Part shown: in pieces, positions 21,120 through 34,100 of the stretch
Layout: each line of letters starts with the position of its first letter
Numbering within the stretch: the first letter of the stretch is position 1
Assembly: GCA_019022495.1 (NCBI GenBank)
Contig: JAFEKR010000008.1
Span: 62,001-126,000 of the forward strand
DNA from: Epichloe hybrida
Taxonomy: Eukaryota; Ascomycota; Sordariomycetes; Hypocreales; Clavicipitaceae
DNA: 64,000 bases
Direction: 5' to 3'
The notes under the pieces: generated by a model
The model's input: only the letters and a program-made list of their open reading frames with translations
What the model was told of the DNA's origin: nothing
The model's database searches: none
Program-made: the position numbers and the translations under genes

Positions 21120-21867
21120 ATAACTAAGTACCTATACCATAGGGTATATAATCTGCCTATATAAACTATACTATATATCTACTAAAGGTCCGGAAAAGTA
21201 ACTAGTTAGGTAGGTCCTAGTGTCTAAGTTGCTTGCATGTGGTTGAGCGCTTGCGGCAGGATTCTAATATATCCCCCTAGGAGGCCTGTAATTAAGGCAT
21301 CCTGTGATAATTTAATTAAATCTCTGTAATAATCTAATTATTATTAATTATAGCAGGGTCTTCTAGCAATTCCTGCTCCTTTAAGTTAATACTAAGTATT
21401 TAATCTAGTAACTATATAAGCCCTAGTGCCTATCTAAAATCTATAAATACTTTTCCTATTAGTAGCTTTATAAGGCTATTAGTAATTATCTCTTTTATTA
21501 CCTTCTAGGTAATATTAAAGGTTCCCTTTATAACCTCTTAATAAAGCTAGTGATAATGGATATTAACATGGTGTAGTTACGTTATAAGCTTAACGAATTC
21601 TTCCTTAAGAAGACGAATTATCTACATATTATTGCATTTAATCTTAAGGGTATTATCTCCAAGATATAATCTAACTTCCTAATATAATTATTTAAAGGCA
21701 ATTAGCTCTTTACTATAATATAATAGTGCTAGGAGCTTTGCTTTTGTGGAAGAGGTTATTATAGTCTCTTGTCTTCCTGCTTTAAAGAGCATAGAACCTC
21801 TAAAGAGCTTTATAATATAACCCTATAAGCTTCTTCTTATAACTAGATTATTAGCAAAGGAAGTATT
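21120..21867 (-). mobile_element. Copia-C fragment, RNase H end, RIP-degraded
   Basis: Read on the minus strand, 21867 down to about 21420 translates into a Copia RNase H/C-terminal region. Fragments are SSTKAKLLALLYYSKELIA, NTLKIKCNN, HHVNIHYH and GTFNIT, then a lysine/leucine-rich end, with TAG/TAA at expected Trp and Gln sites. It differs from families A and B. The 5' part is lost where Copia-B begins at 21868. The remaining AT-rich stretch to about 21120 is probably its 3' untranslated/LTR part. The boundary with the gene island is approximate. Confidence 0.7.
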
Positions 21868-22895
21868 TGTTGGATTCACAGGGTATTGAATTCAATGTGT
21901 AATACAGTCGTGAGCCCGAAGAATAGTATCGTTATCGATTATCTATTCTAGGCTGCGTTATCTGTTGTTATAATTAATTAAGTTATTAGAAAAGAGAGGT
22001 AAAAAGCTAGAAGTTATGATATATAAAGGGAAAAGGGGTTGCGCGTTTGTGTCCCTATATTTCCTAGCTAATTAACATGCTAGGTTGTGGGTTATGTGTG
22101 GGGTTTGCGCATAGCCTAAGCTTTTGCTAGGTAATTATAGCTATAACGCGTAATTAATATCACCTTTGTTTTAACACTAGAACTTCTCTTTTTTAATATA
22201 ATTATTAACACGTAATATTAATTATAGAAATAAAAAAGGAAAGATAGATTAAGAATATAATTAATAAGGGATATAAGGAAAAGAACTTATAGCCTATCTA
22301 GGCGTATAGTTACTAATAAAAGGGAAATAATAATCTCGCTTAGCCTATAAGCTTATGTAAGGATAAGTAAGTCCTTCTGAATCCCTTCTTTCCTTAAAAC
22401 AACATATATACTACACTATAGCGTGTATATAATATCTTCCTTCTCCTTAGTAATACCTTTATCCTCCTACACACCACTATTAATTTCTATGGTTTACTAG
22501 GAGGGCCTAGTGGGCTAGTGTGGTTATAGCCACTAGGGATATTAACTATAAGGGCGTAGATCCCTTACGTATTACTATCTTATCCCTATGGCTATTCTCC
22601 TAGAGGATTACCTTTTCCTCTTACTACGTGTGTATTACGCGTAGGTAACCTATCCCTTTATTTAGATAGTTATCTAGTTAGTTAAGATAAAGCTCTTAAG
22701 GGCCTTATTAGGTAATACCTTTATAAAGGCATTAGCTAGGTTATTCTCTCTGTTAATCTATTAGATCTCGTAGAGTTCTTAGCGTTTATATAACTATTAA
22801 AGGGCTATAATATTAATTATTAGGCGTTTCTCCTTTATTATACTAAGCTTAATAAGGCACTTATATAAGGAGTATAAATCCGTATATGTAATAAC
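21868..22895 (-). mobile_element. Copia-B copy b, 3' LTR and adjacent interior
   Basis: The LTR 21868-22176 (309 bp, TGTTGGATTC to TTTTAACA) is followed by internal sequence colinear with 23928-24640 of copy c. It is interrupted at 22896 by the CAGAG end of X1; the uninterrupted paralogue at 57060 reads AATAACCAGGATCTTC. The remainder is not in the window. The purine-rich minus-strand sequence next to the LTR (AAAAAAGAGAAG) fits a polypurine tract. Confidence 0.88.
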
Positions 22896-23617
22896 CAGAG
22901 CATTGTTGTATTGTATTGTATTGTATTTTTTGGCCCTTCGATGTATTGTATTGTATTGTATTGCCCTATGTATTGTATTGTGTATTGTATTGTATTAAAA
23001 ATACAATACAATACAATACAATACATACAATATAATGTATTGTTAGGGAAAAATATAAGTGGGGTATTATATAAATTCATTATATAGTAGATTTTTTAAA
23101 TAATCTAATTATAGTATTCTTATTTTTATATATAATTTAGTTATTTATTTAAAAATCTATTAAGTTTTAGCTTATTTAGAAAAGTAAGCTTATTTTAAAT
23201 ATATAATATCTTAGTAATATTCTTTTATATCTATTTTAAAAAATGATTTTTTTCTTAATATATTAAGGGTCTTTTTATTCTTATATCTATTTTCTATGAT
23301 TTATTATAATTATTTATTATATAAAAATACATTATAATACAATACAATACATTACATTACAATACATTACAATACAATACAATGTATTATTAAAAAGGTA
23401 AGGTAGTATATATACTTATTATATAGTAGATTTTTAATATAATCTAAATAAGATATCCTTAAATTTTTATACTATTTAGGTATTTAGTTATAGAATTATA
23501 AAGTTTTAGCTAATTTAGACTATTAAGCTATATATATATATAGGGTAGCTATAAATAGTATTATCTAAACTTAACTTATAGTGAAATTTATTCTTTATAT
23601 TTTAAAGGTTATCCTAT

Positions 23618-23927
23618 TGTTGGATTCACAGGGTATTGAATTCAATGTGTAATACAGTCATAAGCCCGAAGAATAGTATCGTCATCGATTATCTATTCTA
23701 GGCTGCGTTGTCTGTTGTTATAATTGATTATGTTATAGGAAAAGAGAGGTAAAAAGCTAGAAGTTATAATACATAAAGGGAAAAAGGGGTTACGCATTTG
23801 TGTCCCTATATTTCCTAGCTAATCAACATGCTAGGTTATAGGTCACGTGTGGGGTCCGCGCGTGGCCTAAACTTCTGCCAGGTAATTACGGCTATAACGC
23901 ATAATTGATATTACCTTTGTTCTAACA
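23618..23927 (-). repeat. 3' LTR of Copia-B copy c
   Basis: A 310-bp LTR in minus orientation, TGTTGGATTC...TTCTAACA on the plus strand, paired with 30273-30582. Confidence 0.93.
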
Positions 23928-26900
23928 CTAGAACTTCTCTCTTTTAACATGATTATTAACACGCGATATTAATCACAGAAATAAAAAGGAAAGACAGATT
24001 AAGGATATAATTAATAGGGGATGTAAGGAAAAGAACTTATAGCCTATTTAGGCATATAGTTACTAATAAAAGGGAAATAATAATCTCACTTAGCCTATAA
24101 GCCTATATAAGGATAAGTAAGTCCTTCTAAATTCCTTCTTTTCCTTAAAATAACATATATACCGCACTATAGCGCGTATATAACATCTTCCTCCTCCTTA
24201 GCAACACCTTCATCCTCCTATACACCACTATTAATTTCTATAGTCTACTAGGAGGGCCTAGTAGGCTAGCGTAGTTATAGCTACTAGGGATATTAACTAC
24301 AGGGGTATAGATCCCTTGCGTATCACTATCTTATCCCTATGGCTATCCTCCTAGAGAATTACCTTTTCCTCTTACTACACATATATTACGTATAGGTAAC
24401 CCATCCCTCCATCCGGATAGTTATCTAGTTAGTTAAGATAAAGCTCTTAAGGGCCTTATTAGGTAATACCTTTATAAAGGCATTAGCTAGGTTATCCTCT
24501 CCGTTAATCCATTAGATCTTACAGAGTTCTTAGCATTCATATAACTATCAAAGGGCCATAATATCAATCATTAGGCATTTCTCCTTCGTTATACCAAGCT
24601 TAACAAGGCACTCATATAAGGAGTATAAATCCATACATATAATAACTAGGATCTTTAAGAGCTTTAGTTAGTTAGTAACTAAGTTTAGGGTAGTTATAAT
24701 TACATAAGCCATATTAACACTAGCTACCATACCATAGACTTCCAAGGCAAGCACGCTTTATATAACTCTCTTACTCTTTATTAAGCTAAAGTGTATAATA
24801 TTACCTTTAATTATAAACTTGCTATTAGTATAGTCTTTATTCGCTAGGACAAGTACATATCCTAGTTATAAGGATAGGTCCTAGTTATTAGTAAAGGATC
24901 CATCTATAAAGGCAAAGAGCTTCGCCTTCTTAAGGTTAATTAGGATAAACATTAGACCTCTCTCCAGGTAATTTATCTACCACTTTAGGCAGCGATTAAG
25001 GGCTTTCACGTCCTCTAGGGTTAGCTCCTAGTGTTATATAGCAACGGATAGGTTAAAGCAAGCCTCTAGTTAGCAGATTAAGGTAATATAAGTGCCTCAG
25101 GCCCTCTACTTAACGTATTTGCGCTTTAAGTTAGTTATTAGAACTAACTCTAACTTATCACTTTACCCTTTCTACTAGATCTTAATAGTATTATTCTCTA
25201 GTAAGATAATGCCACTATTAAACGTAAGAGGGCAGTCCTAAGTTAGGAATTACTTCAGCTTTGCGTTAAAGCTTACTATAGTAAGCTAGGTCTCTTCCTT
25301 CTTAGAGAACTTCTTATCCAAGAGGCTAATCATGTTATTAGTCTATATTCTAACGTAGGTAAAGTTAGGGCTTTCCTTTATAGTTATAAGCAAGTAAGGA
25401 TTATACGTAAAGGTTTCTATCTAGAGGTTCTCTCTATAATACTTATAATATATAACCCACTAGTATGTTCCTACCTTTGTAAGCCCGTAGAGGGGTTTTA
25501 TAACCCTTAAGATTATACTAGGCGGGTAGAGATACTATATCTAAATTAGCAAGCGCGCTAGGATTAGCTGCTCTAGTAATATATAGGCCTATACATAAGC
25601 CTAACAGATATCTCTTAGCTAGATAAGGAATTTCCTTAATCTTACTAACAAGGCTATCACGAGGATAAGACGTTGGCTCGCGCGTTAAATCATTAGGGCC
25701 TGTGTAAGAATAGCCTATTTCCCTTTATCCTCACACCCTTAGATCATAAGGCATGACTTTTCGTAGGGTTCTATTATCTTACCCTTAATCTTATTAATAA
25801 TCTAGGAATTAAAGATTTGAATTCCACTATGTTCTTCCTTATCAAATATAATGAATTTAAACATACCTTGCTTAATCAGAGCGTTAATTTCCACTTTTGT
25901 TAACAGCTTAAAAGGTTTGCTAGGGGTCTTAATAATTCCTTCCTTACATAGCTTAATTATAAGAGCTAGGTCGCTATATTCTTTTGCTAATAGGAAGGTA
26001 TTAGCACCTTAAGGCATTACAGGAGGGTTCTTCTATAGCCTTCCGCATTCTCGCTTTAGTAGTATTAGCGGCACTGTGTTCTTATTATAGGCCTCTTACC
26101 CTTTTTCTCCTTTCTCTTTACTAGTCTCTACTATCTTCTTTACACTAGGATTATTATAGTAGGGCTTAATAGATATTAACCTAAAGGTCTTTAGGCCTCT
26201 AGGTATGTTAAGTATATAGCTTTCTCTAGTAATTACTAGTATCTTATACGGACCTACCTATCCCTTACCTTCTTGCTAGACCTTAACCTTTAATCTAAGC
26301 AGCAGGCTAAGGGTCTTTAAGGTGTCTAGGCTATTACGTTTAGCAAGGGCCTTATTAACCTTCTAGATAGCGTGGAGTCTCTTAATCTCTTTAGTAGCCT
26401 TCTATACTATAATTACACGCTATATAATATTAAGTAATAGTAAGGACTTATTTGTTATTTATAGGTAAGCTCTAAAGATAAGGAGGGTTAGGATAAGGCT
26501 ATTAGGGCCTATAGTGTTATTCAGGGCCTTAATTACTATTTAAAAGGCAATAGGTTCTAGTGTTATAGGGCATTCGTATCTAATTATATTATAAGCTCTT
26601 TAGAGCAGCCTATAATACCTTTTAACCTTCCCTATGCTATAGTGTGCCTTAATAGGGACTTCCTTAATTAAAATTAACATTAAAGCTATAAATTATCTAA
26701 ATTCATTACCATAGAAGTTTGTTCTAGTATCTATAATAATGAAGTCCAGGGGGCCTAGGTAAGCATTAATCTAGCATATTTAGAGGGCTTCCTAGGTTGT
26801 TTTCACAGAGATATTATTAAGGAATTTCGCTATATTAAACACTATAGCTATATCTACAGTATGGAGTATAGGGCAGTTACTATCTAGGTAGAAGATATCT

Positions 26901-29042
26901 ACTATCACTTCGTAATTAAAGCTATATTTATCCTTAAGGGTAAACTTAAAGCAATTAGGGCTATCTACATGCATTTAGTATTAGTAGCAGATTCTTATTA
27001 GCTCCCTAATAGCTTTAATGTTAATATTATGCCCTAATTTACAGAGAACCTTATATAGATATTGGATTAATAGATATCCAAAGCGGCAGTGCAATCGCTA
27101 TAGTTTGCCTTCTATAAGGTAGCTCTAAGCAACTACTTCTTCTTTCTATATAAGAAGCATCTAGGCGTAGCCCTATTTGTGTACAACGGGTACTTTAATA
27201 TTTCCTTATTATAGTGTGTTCTTAGAGATATTAAAGTTAATCTTTAGATAGTCTATATTATTAAGGGACAAGAGAAATAGAGTGTTCGTAAGGATAACCT
27301 AAAAGAGAATATTTCCAAAGGGAGTAGGCATATTAGCCGCTCTAAGCGCAATAATCAGGTCTCCCGCGCTAAATCTAACTAATGCCTTCTTCCTTATTAA
27401 TTCATTAAGCTGTAATGTGGGCATCTAACGTTATAAAGCAAGAAATTAAGGGTGCCCTACTATAGAGAATTTCGCGGCTCCTATATTAGGCATAATCCCT
27501 TAGAATATCGCATAGGAATAGCAATCTTCTAACATAAACGTCGCTAGGGCTTTATTCACGAGTTCCTGCTAAAAGGGGTCTTCTTTACTTAGACTGTAAT
27601 AAGCTGCTTGCCTTATTAGGAATTAAACCATTCTTTCGCCATTAATCTAGGTTCTATAAGTAAAGAAGCTTATAAGTACTAGCCTATCTATATCGTTAGG
27701 GCTATTATTAAATCTAATGCTCTTTATATACTAAGCGATTTTATTATTAACAGGGGGTTAGGACTTGTGTTCTCCCTCATACTAAGTGAGAAATAAATAA
27801 TATAAGTTATTAGTTAAATCCGTAAGGTAGTAATTCTTAAAGTGTTAAAACGCCTTCTTATGGTTCTCTTTAGGGTGCTTAGATAACTAGCATCCTTCCT
27901 TGCTATATACATAGCACTTCTTTATACGGGGAGTACCTTCTCTTCCTTATGGTTTTAAGGGGTATTAGGTCTCTTTTCTAGTCCTATTATATCTTTAGTT
28001 AGTCTAGAATTACTCTAGGGTTGTAGTTTTAGTTAGGAACTATTAATAGTTCTTCTTCTCTTCCTTAATAAGATAAAGGGTCATTCTAATCTATTCATAG
28101 AACTCTTATAGTCCATCTAGCGGATCTATAATCACTTCTCTACACTCTAGAATACTATAATAGGCTCTAATAAGTTAATTCTAGAGTACCCTTTTAGTTT
28201 AGCTTACTTTAGGCACTACTTATTATAAGATAGCTAGTCTTTCTATAAGTTTATTAAAGCATTTAATTATTAACTTGCTTAGGTTATCATTTACTATTCC
28301 TTATAGGGAAGTGTTATTCCACTCTAGTAAATATCTTTACTATATATCCTTAGTTTTAAATTATTCTCTTATACAGCTAATAAGCGTAGGGAGATCTTAT
28401 AGTTATCTAGGTTTAGAGAGGTAGTTTATATAGTATTACAGTGCTTTGCCTTTAAGCATAACCTTAAAAGCATAACTAGCTTATTTAGGCTAGATATTAA
28501 GTAACTTACACTTTCTATAGAATATTTAAAGCTTTAATTTAAGGACATTATAGTTATTAGCGCTATAGAGTTATTCTTTAGGGTATACCTTAGATAGGTT
28601 AATAATCTACTTTAGCAAAGGTCTCTAGGTCTATGGGGGTCCTCTAGGTGTTTCCCTTTATATTTATAGAAGGGGTAGTAAGGTCTTTAGGAAGTAAGAG
28701 GGTGGCTTTATAGGCAGCACCCTTAGGGCTTGTTGTTCCCTCTAATCCTCCTCTTCCTTATATTAGGAAGGAGAAATTATAGCTCTTTAAGCTATGCTAA
28801 TAGGGGCATTACTAGCCCTAGATAGTATAGGTTGCCTCTATTAGTAACTCTCCTGCTTAGGGGTATTATTAGTAGTGTTAATAAGGTAATACTACTAACT
28901 TGCCTCTAGTAAAGGTATAGGCAGGGGAGTTACCCGTAGATGCTTACAAATGGCATCCTTAGGCGGTCTTAACTCTAGGTTAATTAACCTTCCTAGGGGA
29001 GATTAACTAGGCCTTCCTAGAGAGGATTAACTTAGTCTTCCT

Positions 29043-29385
29043 AGGGGAGTCTAGCTTATTAATCCTTTAGATAGTAATTGTACTAACAAACAAGGTAATA
29101 GGGTAAGTTACCTAGTTCTAACATTACTATCGTCTAGTAGATTACAAAAAAACTCTTTATTTTATAGGTTCTTTTAGAAGCCTATGTACTTCTTCCTAGC
29201 CTCTTTAATTTCTTTAACTTAGAGGGGAGTCTAGCTTATTAATCCTTTAGATAGTAATCTAACAAACAAGGTAATAGGGTAAGTTACCTAGTTCTAACAT
29301 TACTATCGTCTAGTAGATTACTCTTTATTTTATAGGTTCTTTTAGAAGCCTATGTACTTCTTCCTAGCCTCTTTAATTTCTTTAA
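29043..29385. repeat. Tandem duplication of about 175 bp within Copia-B copy c
   Basis: The segment starting AGGGGAGTCTAGCTTATTAAT at 29043 recurs at 29222 with small indels. The second copy lacks a few bases (TAATTGTACTAAC becomes TAATCTAAC). Copy e has it only once (61070-61250), so the duplication is specific to copy c. Confidence 0.85.
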
Positions 29386-30272
29386 GAGTCTAAAATCTTT
29401 CTTCTTAGTTTACTACTTCTTTAAGGTTATTTGCTATCTCTTCTAACGGTTATGTACACTCTATTGTAAAGGAGATAGTCTTAAAGTCTATTCTATAAAA
29501 GGTCTCTCCCTTCTATAAACTTATCCCTTAACTATCTATAGAAGTTATTACTAAATTTAAAGAATAGTGTTCTTCTAAATAACCCTTACTCCTTGTATTA
29601 TTCGGTCTTTATAAGGATGTAGAGACTGATTTCCTTAGGTGTTTTTATCTCTTTATATTTAGAACTTCCTATTTATTAGAGTAGTTTTTCTGTAATGTGT
29701 CGTTAAAGCCTTACAGAGATATAGGGGTATAGGTTAGTGTAGATAGGGGTTTTTCCTTTTTTAAGGTATTTATTATCATCTCCTATTTTAACACCTTCCA
29801 TAGTATTATTATAACTATTAGTCTCACTAGGAACTCTAAATTAACTAGAGGTCCTAGATAGTCTAGCTGCATCTAATATTCTAATTAATTAGGGAAGCAA
29901 ATCTTGTGATGTAAGAAGAAAAGGGGTATAACTATAATTATATAACGTGTTTTAAATATAAAGGATTACAAGGCAAGGCAGTTAACTTTAAATGCGTAAT
30001 AGAACGCATAACAAAGAAAGATAAGGGGATAGCTTAGCTACTAGCATTAAACCTTTCTTTATTATTTCAGAGTCTATATAGATATAGATATTAATACCAA
30101 AGTAAGAAGAGAGCTATATTATACCTTTCTATTAGCATAACTTATTATCAAACGTGGCCCTCCTATTACATAGGGCGAGTCGTTATTAGATAAGCTACCT
30201 CTTCTAATTAACCTTGCTAATTTACAGTGTTCAAAGACTACGTGGTTATCTGTGAAGGTAACCACTAATTAG

Positions 30273-30582
30273 TGTTGGATTTATAGGGTATTGAATTCAA
30301 TGTGTAATACAGTTATAAGCCCGAAGAATAGTATCGTTATTAATTATCTATTCTAGGCTACGTTATCTGTTGTCATGATTAATTGTGTTGTAGGAAAAGA
30401 GAGGTAAAAAGCTAGAAGTTATAATACATAAAGGGAAAAAGGGGTTACGTATTTATATCCCTACATTTCCTAGCCAATTAACGTGCCGGGTTGTGGGTCA
30501 CGTGTGGGGTCCGCGCGCGGCCCGAACTTCTGCCGGGTAATTGCGGCTGCGACGCGCGATTGATATCACCTTTGTTCCAACA
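30273..30582 (-). repeat. 5' LTR of Copia-B copy c
   Basis: A 310-bp LTR. Its right 100 bases keep GC-rich sequence (GGGTCCGCGCGCGGCCCGAA), unlike the partner LTR. Confidence 0.93.
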
Positions 30583-30772
30583 CCTATCTTTCTAGCTTTT
30601 GTTTAGGATTTACTATGCATTTTAATATAGTATTTTTGCTTTAAATATAATATTTACCCTAAAGAAATAATTTATAATTCTAAATAAATAAGATTAAAAC
30701 TCTAATAAAAATATACTTATATATATAAGGAATTTATTATAAAGAGAAAATTAAAATTTATTTAATAAATAC

Positions 30773-30994
30773 TGTTGGATTCACAGGGTATTGAATTCAA
30801 TGTAATACAGTCGTGAGCCCGAAGAATAGTATCGTCATCGATTATCTATTCTAGGCTGCGTTATCTGTTGTTATGATTAATTAAGTTATAGGAAAAGAGA
30901 GGTAAAAAGCTAGAAGTTACGATATATAAAGGGAAAAGGGGTTGCGCGTTTGTGTCCCTATATTTCCTAGCTAATTAACATACTAGGTTATAGG
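30773..30994 (-). mobile_element. Copia-B copy d, LTR fragment interrupted by X2
   Basis: It starts TGTTGGATTCACAGGG in X1 and follows the Copia-B LTR for about 222 bases to GGTTATAGG. The CAGAGCATTG end of X2 then begins. The rest of the copy may resume at 63974, where Copia-B gag-region sequence follows the other end of X2, but about 5.2 kb of Copia-B between those points is absent. Confidence 0.8.
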
Positions 30995-31429
30995 CAGAGC
31001 ATTGTTGTATTGTATTGTATTGTATTTTTTGGCCCTTCGATGTATTGTATTGTATTGTATTGCCCTATGTATTGTATTGTGTATTGTATTGTATTAAAAA
31101 TACAATACAATACAATACAATACATACAATACAATGTATTGTTAGGGAAAAATATAAGTGGGGTATTATATAAATTCATTATATAGTAGATTTTTTAAAT
31201 AATCTAATTATAGTATTCTTATTTTTATATATAATTTAGTTATTTATTTAAAAATCTATTAAGTTTTAGCTTATTTAGAAAAGTAAGCTTATTTTAAATA
31301 TATAATATCTTAGTAATATTCTTTTATATCTATTTTAAAAGATGATTTTTTTCTTAATATATTAAGGGTCTTTTTATTCTTATATCTATTTTCTATGATT
31401 TATTATAATTATTTATTATATAAAAATAC

Positions 31430-31687
31430 TGTTGATTCCTTCGGATCTTCATCGGTTTAATCGTGGCCAAAGACCGGACCAATTATGGGTCCGGCGCGAT
31501 GCACGCAATATAATTGGCTGCATTAATTTGCCACCCCCTTTTGTGCCCTACATACAGATTTCGCCTACTTTTCTAGCATCTAGACTTTCCCTCTCTTCTC
31601 CCTCTTTCCTAGCTAGCTAACTATCTATTATTGACTTCGAATTTATACAGGATTTATTACCTACGCAGGACCTTAGTGTATCTAATA
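31430..31687 (+). repeat. 5' LTR of Copia-A
   Basis: A 258-bp LTR starting TGTTGATTCC. The end CTAATA corresponds to CCAACA in the partner. The following CTAATTAGTAGTTAACTTCA is the primer-binding-site position. Confidence 0.92.
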
Positions 31688-34100
31688 CTAATTAGTAGTT
31701 AACTTCATAACCACAGATAAGCTAGGTATCACAAGAAGAGATATTTCTACAAACACCACTACTACTACCCCTTATTATACTATAACGGTTATTACAGTAG
31801 AGAGGCATAACTACACAAGTATACTAAAGGAAAAGACTAGAATCCTAGTTGCGGGCTTGTTAGGCTTCTAAGGAATTAATCTATTAACCCTTAGGCTTAG
31901 GGATATAACTTCGTTATATCTATCCGGGATATTATTATTAATTATCAATTTTATTGTCTATCACAAGAAAACTAACTAACTAACCGAATCTATCGCCGCA
32001 AGGCATTTATTTCGAACCTAACATTAAATAACCTTAGCTAAGCTAGCTAACATATCTATAACTTCTCTATAAATATTCCCTTTATCCAACAGACCTTCAA
32101 TCTATTCGTACAAGTATCTACAGCTTGTTTTTTGCCCCCTTTATTATTAGTGCTATTCGCCCCGTGCTTATTAGCAAGAGAGAGAGATTACCTCCTTCCC
32201 TTCTTTTCATAAAAACAGGAAGTGCCAATTCCTATTATTCCCTTATTACTTTTCCTATCACTTTCCGGTTACTTTTAGAACTTATACTACTTTCTTTATC
32301 TCTATTAATTTGTTCTTGTCGCTGCTTTTACTACTTCTACTGTTTTTTTTCTCTTCCATTTTTCCTATTTTCGTGATCTTCTAATTTTACTAGAGCAATA
32401 ACGCTCCTAAAATGTGAAAGAAGAACCTTATAATAGTGATAGGTAAACACAAGAGCTTAATTAGTAGCAAAAACAACAAATTAGTAATATTCCTTTTATA
32501 GTTAAAAATAGCAGAGGAATCTAGACCTTTTATAAGAGAAAGGGCTACTAGTAATAGCAAGGCTCTAATCATTACCCCTAAGAGACCTTAAAGGCATGAA
32601 TTACCCCTACGCCTTTAATAGCTTACTTACGAATTCTTATATAACTAGAAAGAATTTGTTAAGCTAGATCTAGAGACTACTACATAGCTTAAGCTTAATA
32701 ACTAGATCGCAAGATTTATTAACCTTAGTAAGCATTAAGGATAGAGAGATAATAACCTATAGGAATCATTCTAAGAAGACTTTAAAGGCTAGTCTAAAGA
32801 CACCTTTAAAAGGGCATCTAAGGATATTGTCAGAGAATTACGCAATTCTTTACGAGATTATAGCATCCTTGTTAGGCAAGGCCTAGGATATTTAATCCTA
32901 GCATTACTTAAGGAAGTGCTTTATTAAACCTTAATACCCCTTTAGTCATAGGAAAGATCACAAGAATAACCATAATCTTCCAAACCCCTAGAGCCTTAAT
33001 ATTAATAGCCCTAATAACCTACCCTAGAAATTAACCTTCCCTAACCCTAGAGATTACTTAAACCCTTATAAGAACCCCTATAACAATCCCTATTATATTA
33101 ACAGCTCCATCCGGATAATTATTATTAAGAATAACTAGTAGACTATTATTCATAATAAATTATGCCTTTATAGTAATTCCCCTCCGAAGATTAGATTATA
33201 AAGAAGATCTTAGAGCTTATAAAGATATATAAGGATAGTAACCACTATAGTAAAAAGCTATATAACTTCTTAATACTAAAGATCACGCTCTTTAAAAACA
33301 AGTGTAATAGAATTAACCTTCCTTAAACGTATTATTAGAAGGCTTTCCTTATTATATTAATAGGTAATACTAAGTAATACTACCTTAATTACCTCTTTAG
33401 GAATAACTATTCCTATAAAGAGATAATTACTTATGTCTATTAATGCTTTAAGATAGAAAGTAACTAGTAATTCTATTACTATGAATAGAGTAGCATAACG
33501 CTAAAGAGCATAATTAAGAGAAACCTTAATAAAAGCAAGCTTAAGTGCCTTAAGATCATGTTATTAACCCTTAAGAAGATCCATAGAGGCCTATACCTTA
33601 CTAAGATAGTAGATACTAAACTCTATAAGCAGGCCTTGAACGCTATAGCTAGTATGCCTGAATATTAGATAGTGGAATACATATACTCCATAGGCTTTAA
33701 GAGTCTTGCTAGAGACCTCTGTAAGGTAATTACTATTATAGAATTAAATAAGAAGTCCTCCTAATACCTTTAGTACTAATAAGAAGACCCTCTAGAGGCT
33801 ATATTTACTAATTATTAGTATAGATGGTAATTATTCCCCTGTGGCGGAGGAAGCTATTGCGGGCAAAGCCCTAGGCTAAGCACTAAGCACTGCTTTATAT
33901 GTGGTAAGAGTGGCTACTAGTTTTCTAATTACTTCGCTAAAGAATATTAAAAGGAAAAGGACTACTAGTAGGCTAGTAAAATATATTATACACCCCCTTT
34001 AGAGAAGAGATTCTAGGTATTCCTTACCTCCTATAAAGGGTAAGATAATAATAAGCCTAATAAAGGCTTAGGTTAGAATTAGGAATTATATCTTTTAGCT
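31688..34100 (+). pseudogene. Copia-A leader and gag remnant
   Basis: After the LTR, about 900 bases hold nothing I recognise; these include a C/T-rich stretch at 32125-32380 on the plus strand whose complement is purine-rich. From about 32.6 kb a plus-strand protein-like frame with RIP-type stops runs into a zinc-knuckle motif at 33889-33920, reading HCFICGKSGY then a stop where Trp is expected. This CX2C...G pattern is typical of Copia Gag nucleocapsid. Boundaries are approximate. Confidence 0.6.

Larger units (their letters stand above)
23618..30582 (-). mobile_element. Copia-B copy c, complete, in X1 (TSD CCTAT)
   Basis: A 6965-bp element with LTRs at 23618-23927 and 30273-30582 (310 bp each), flanked by CCTAT at 23613-23617 and 30583-30587. 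The interior reads right to left: gag (Pro/Ser-rich repeats near 29000), protease/integrase, then RT and RNase H near 24.7-25.5 kb. All frames are RIP-broken. The polypurine AAAAGAGAGAAG lies beside the 23927 end. The right end of the 30273-30582 LTR is almost unmutated, while the interior is strongly AT-shifted. Confidence 0.93.
22896..30772. mobile_element. TIR element X1, split by Copia-B copy c
   Basis: X1 occupies 22896-23617 and 30588-30772. It starts CAGAGCATTG with TGTAT/ATACA terminal repeats. The first about 435 bases are nearly identical to X2 at 30995-31429. Because X1 lacks the Copia-A insertion, its stretch around 23325-23340 shows the empty target site of that element. Its right end is not seen: at 30773 another Copia-B (copy d) begins. 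It has no coding sequence. Confidence 0.75.
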
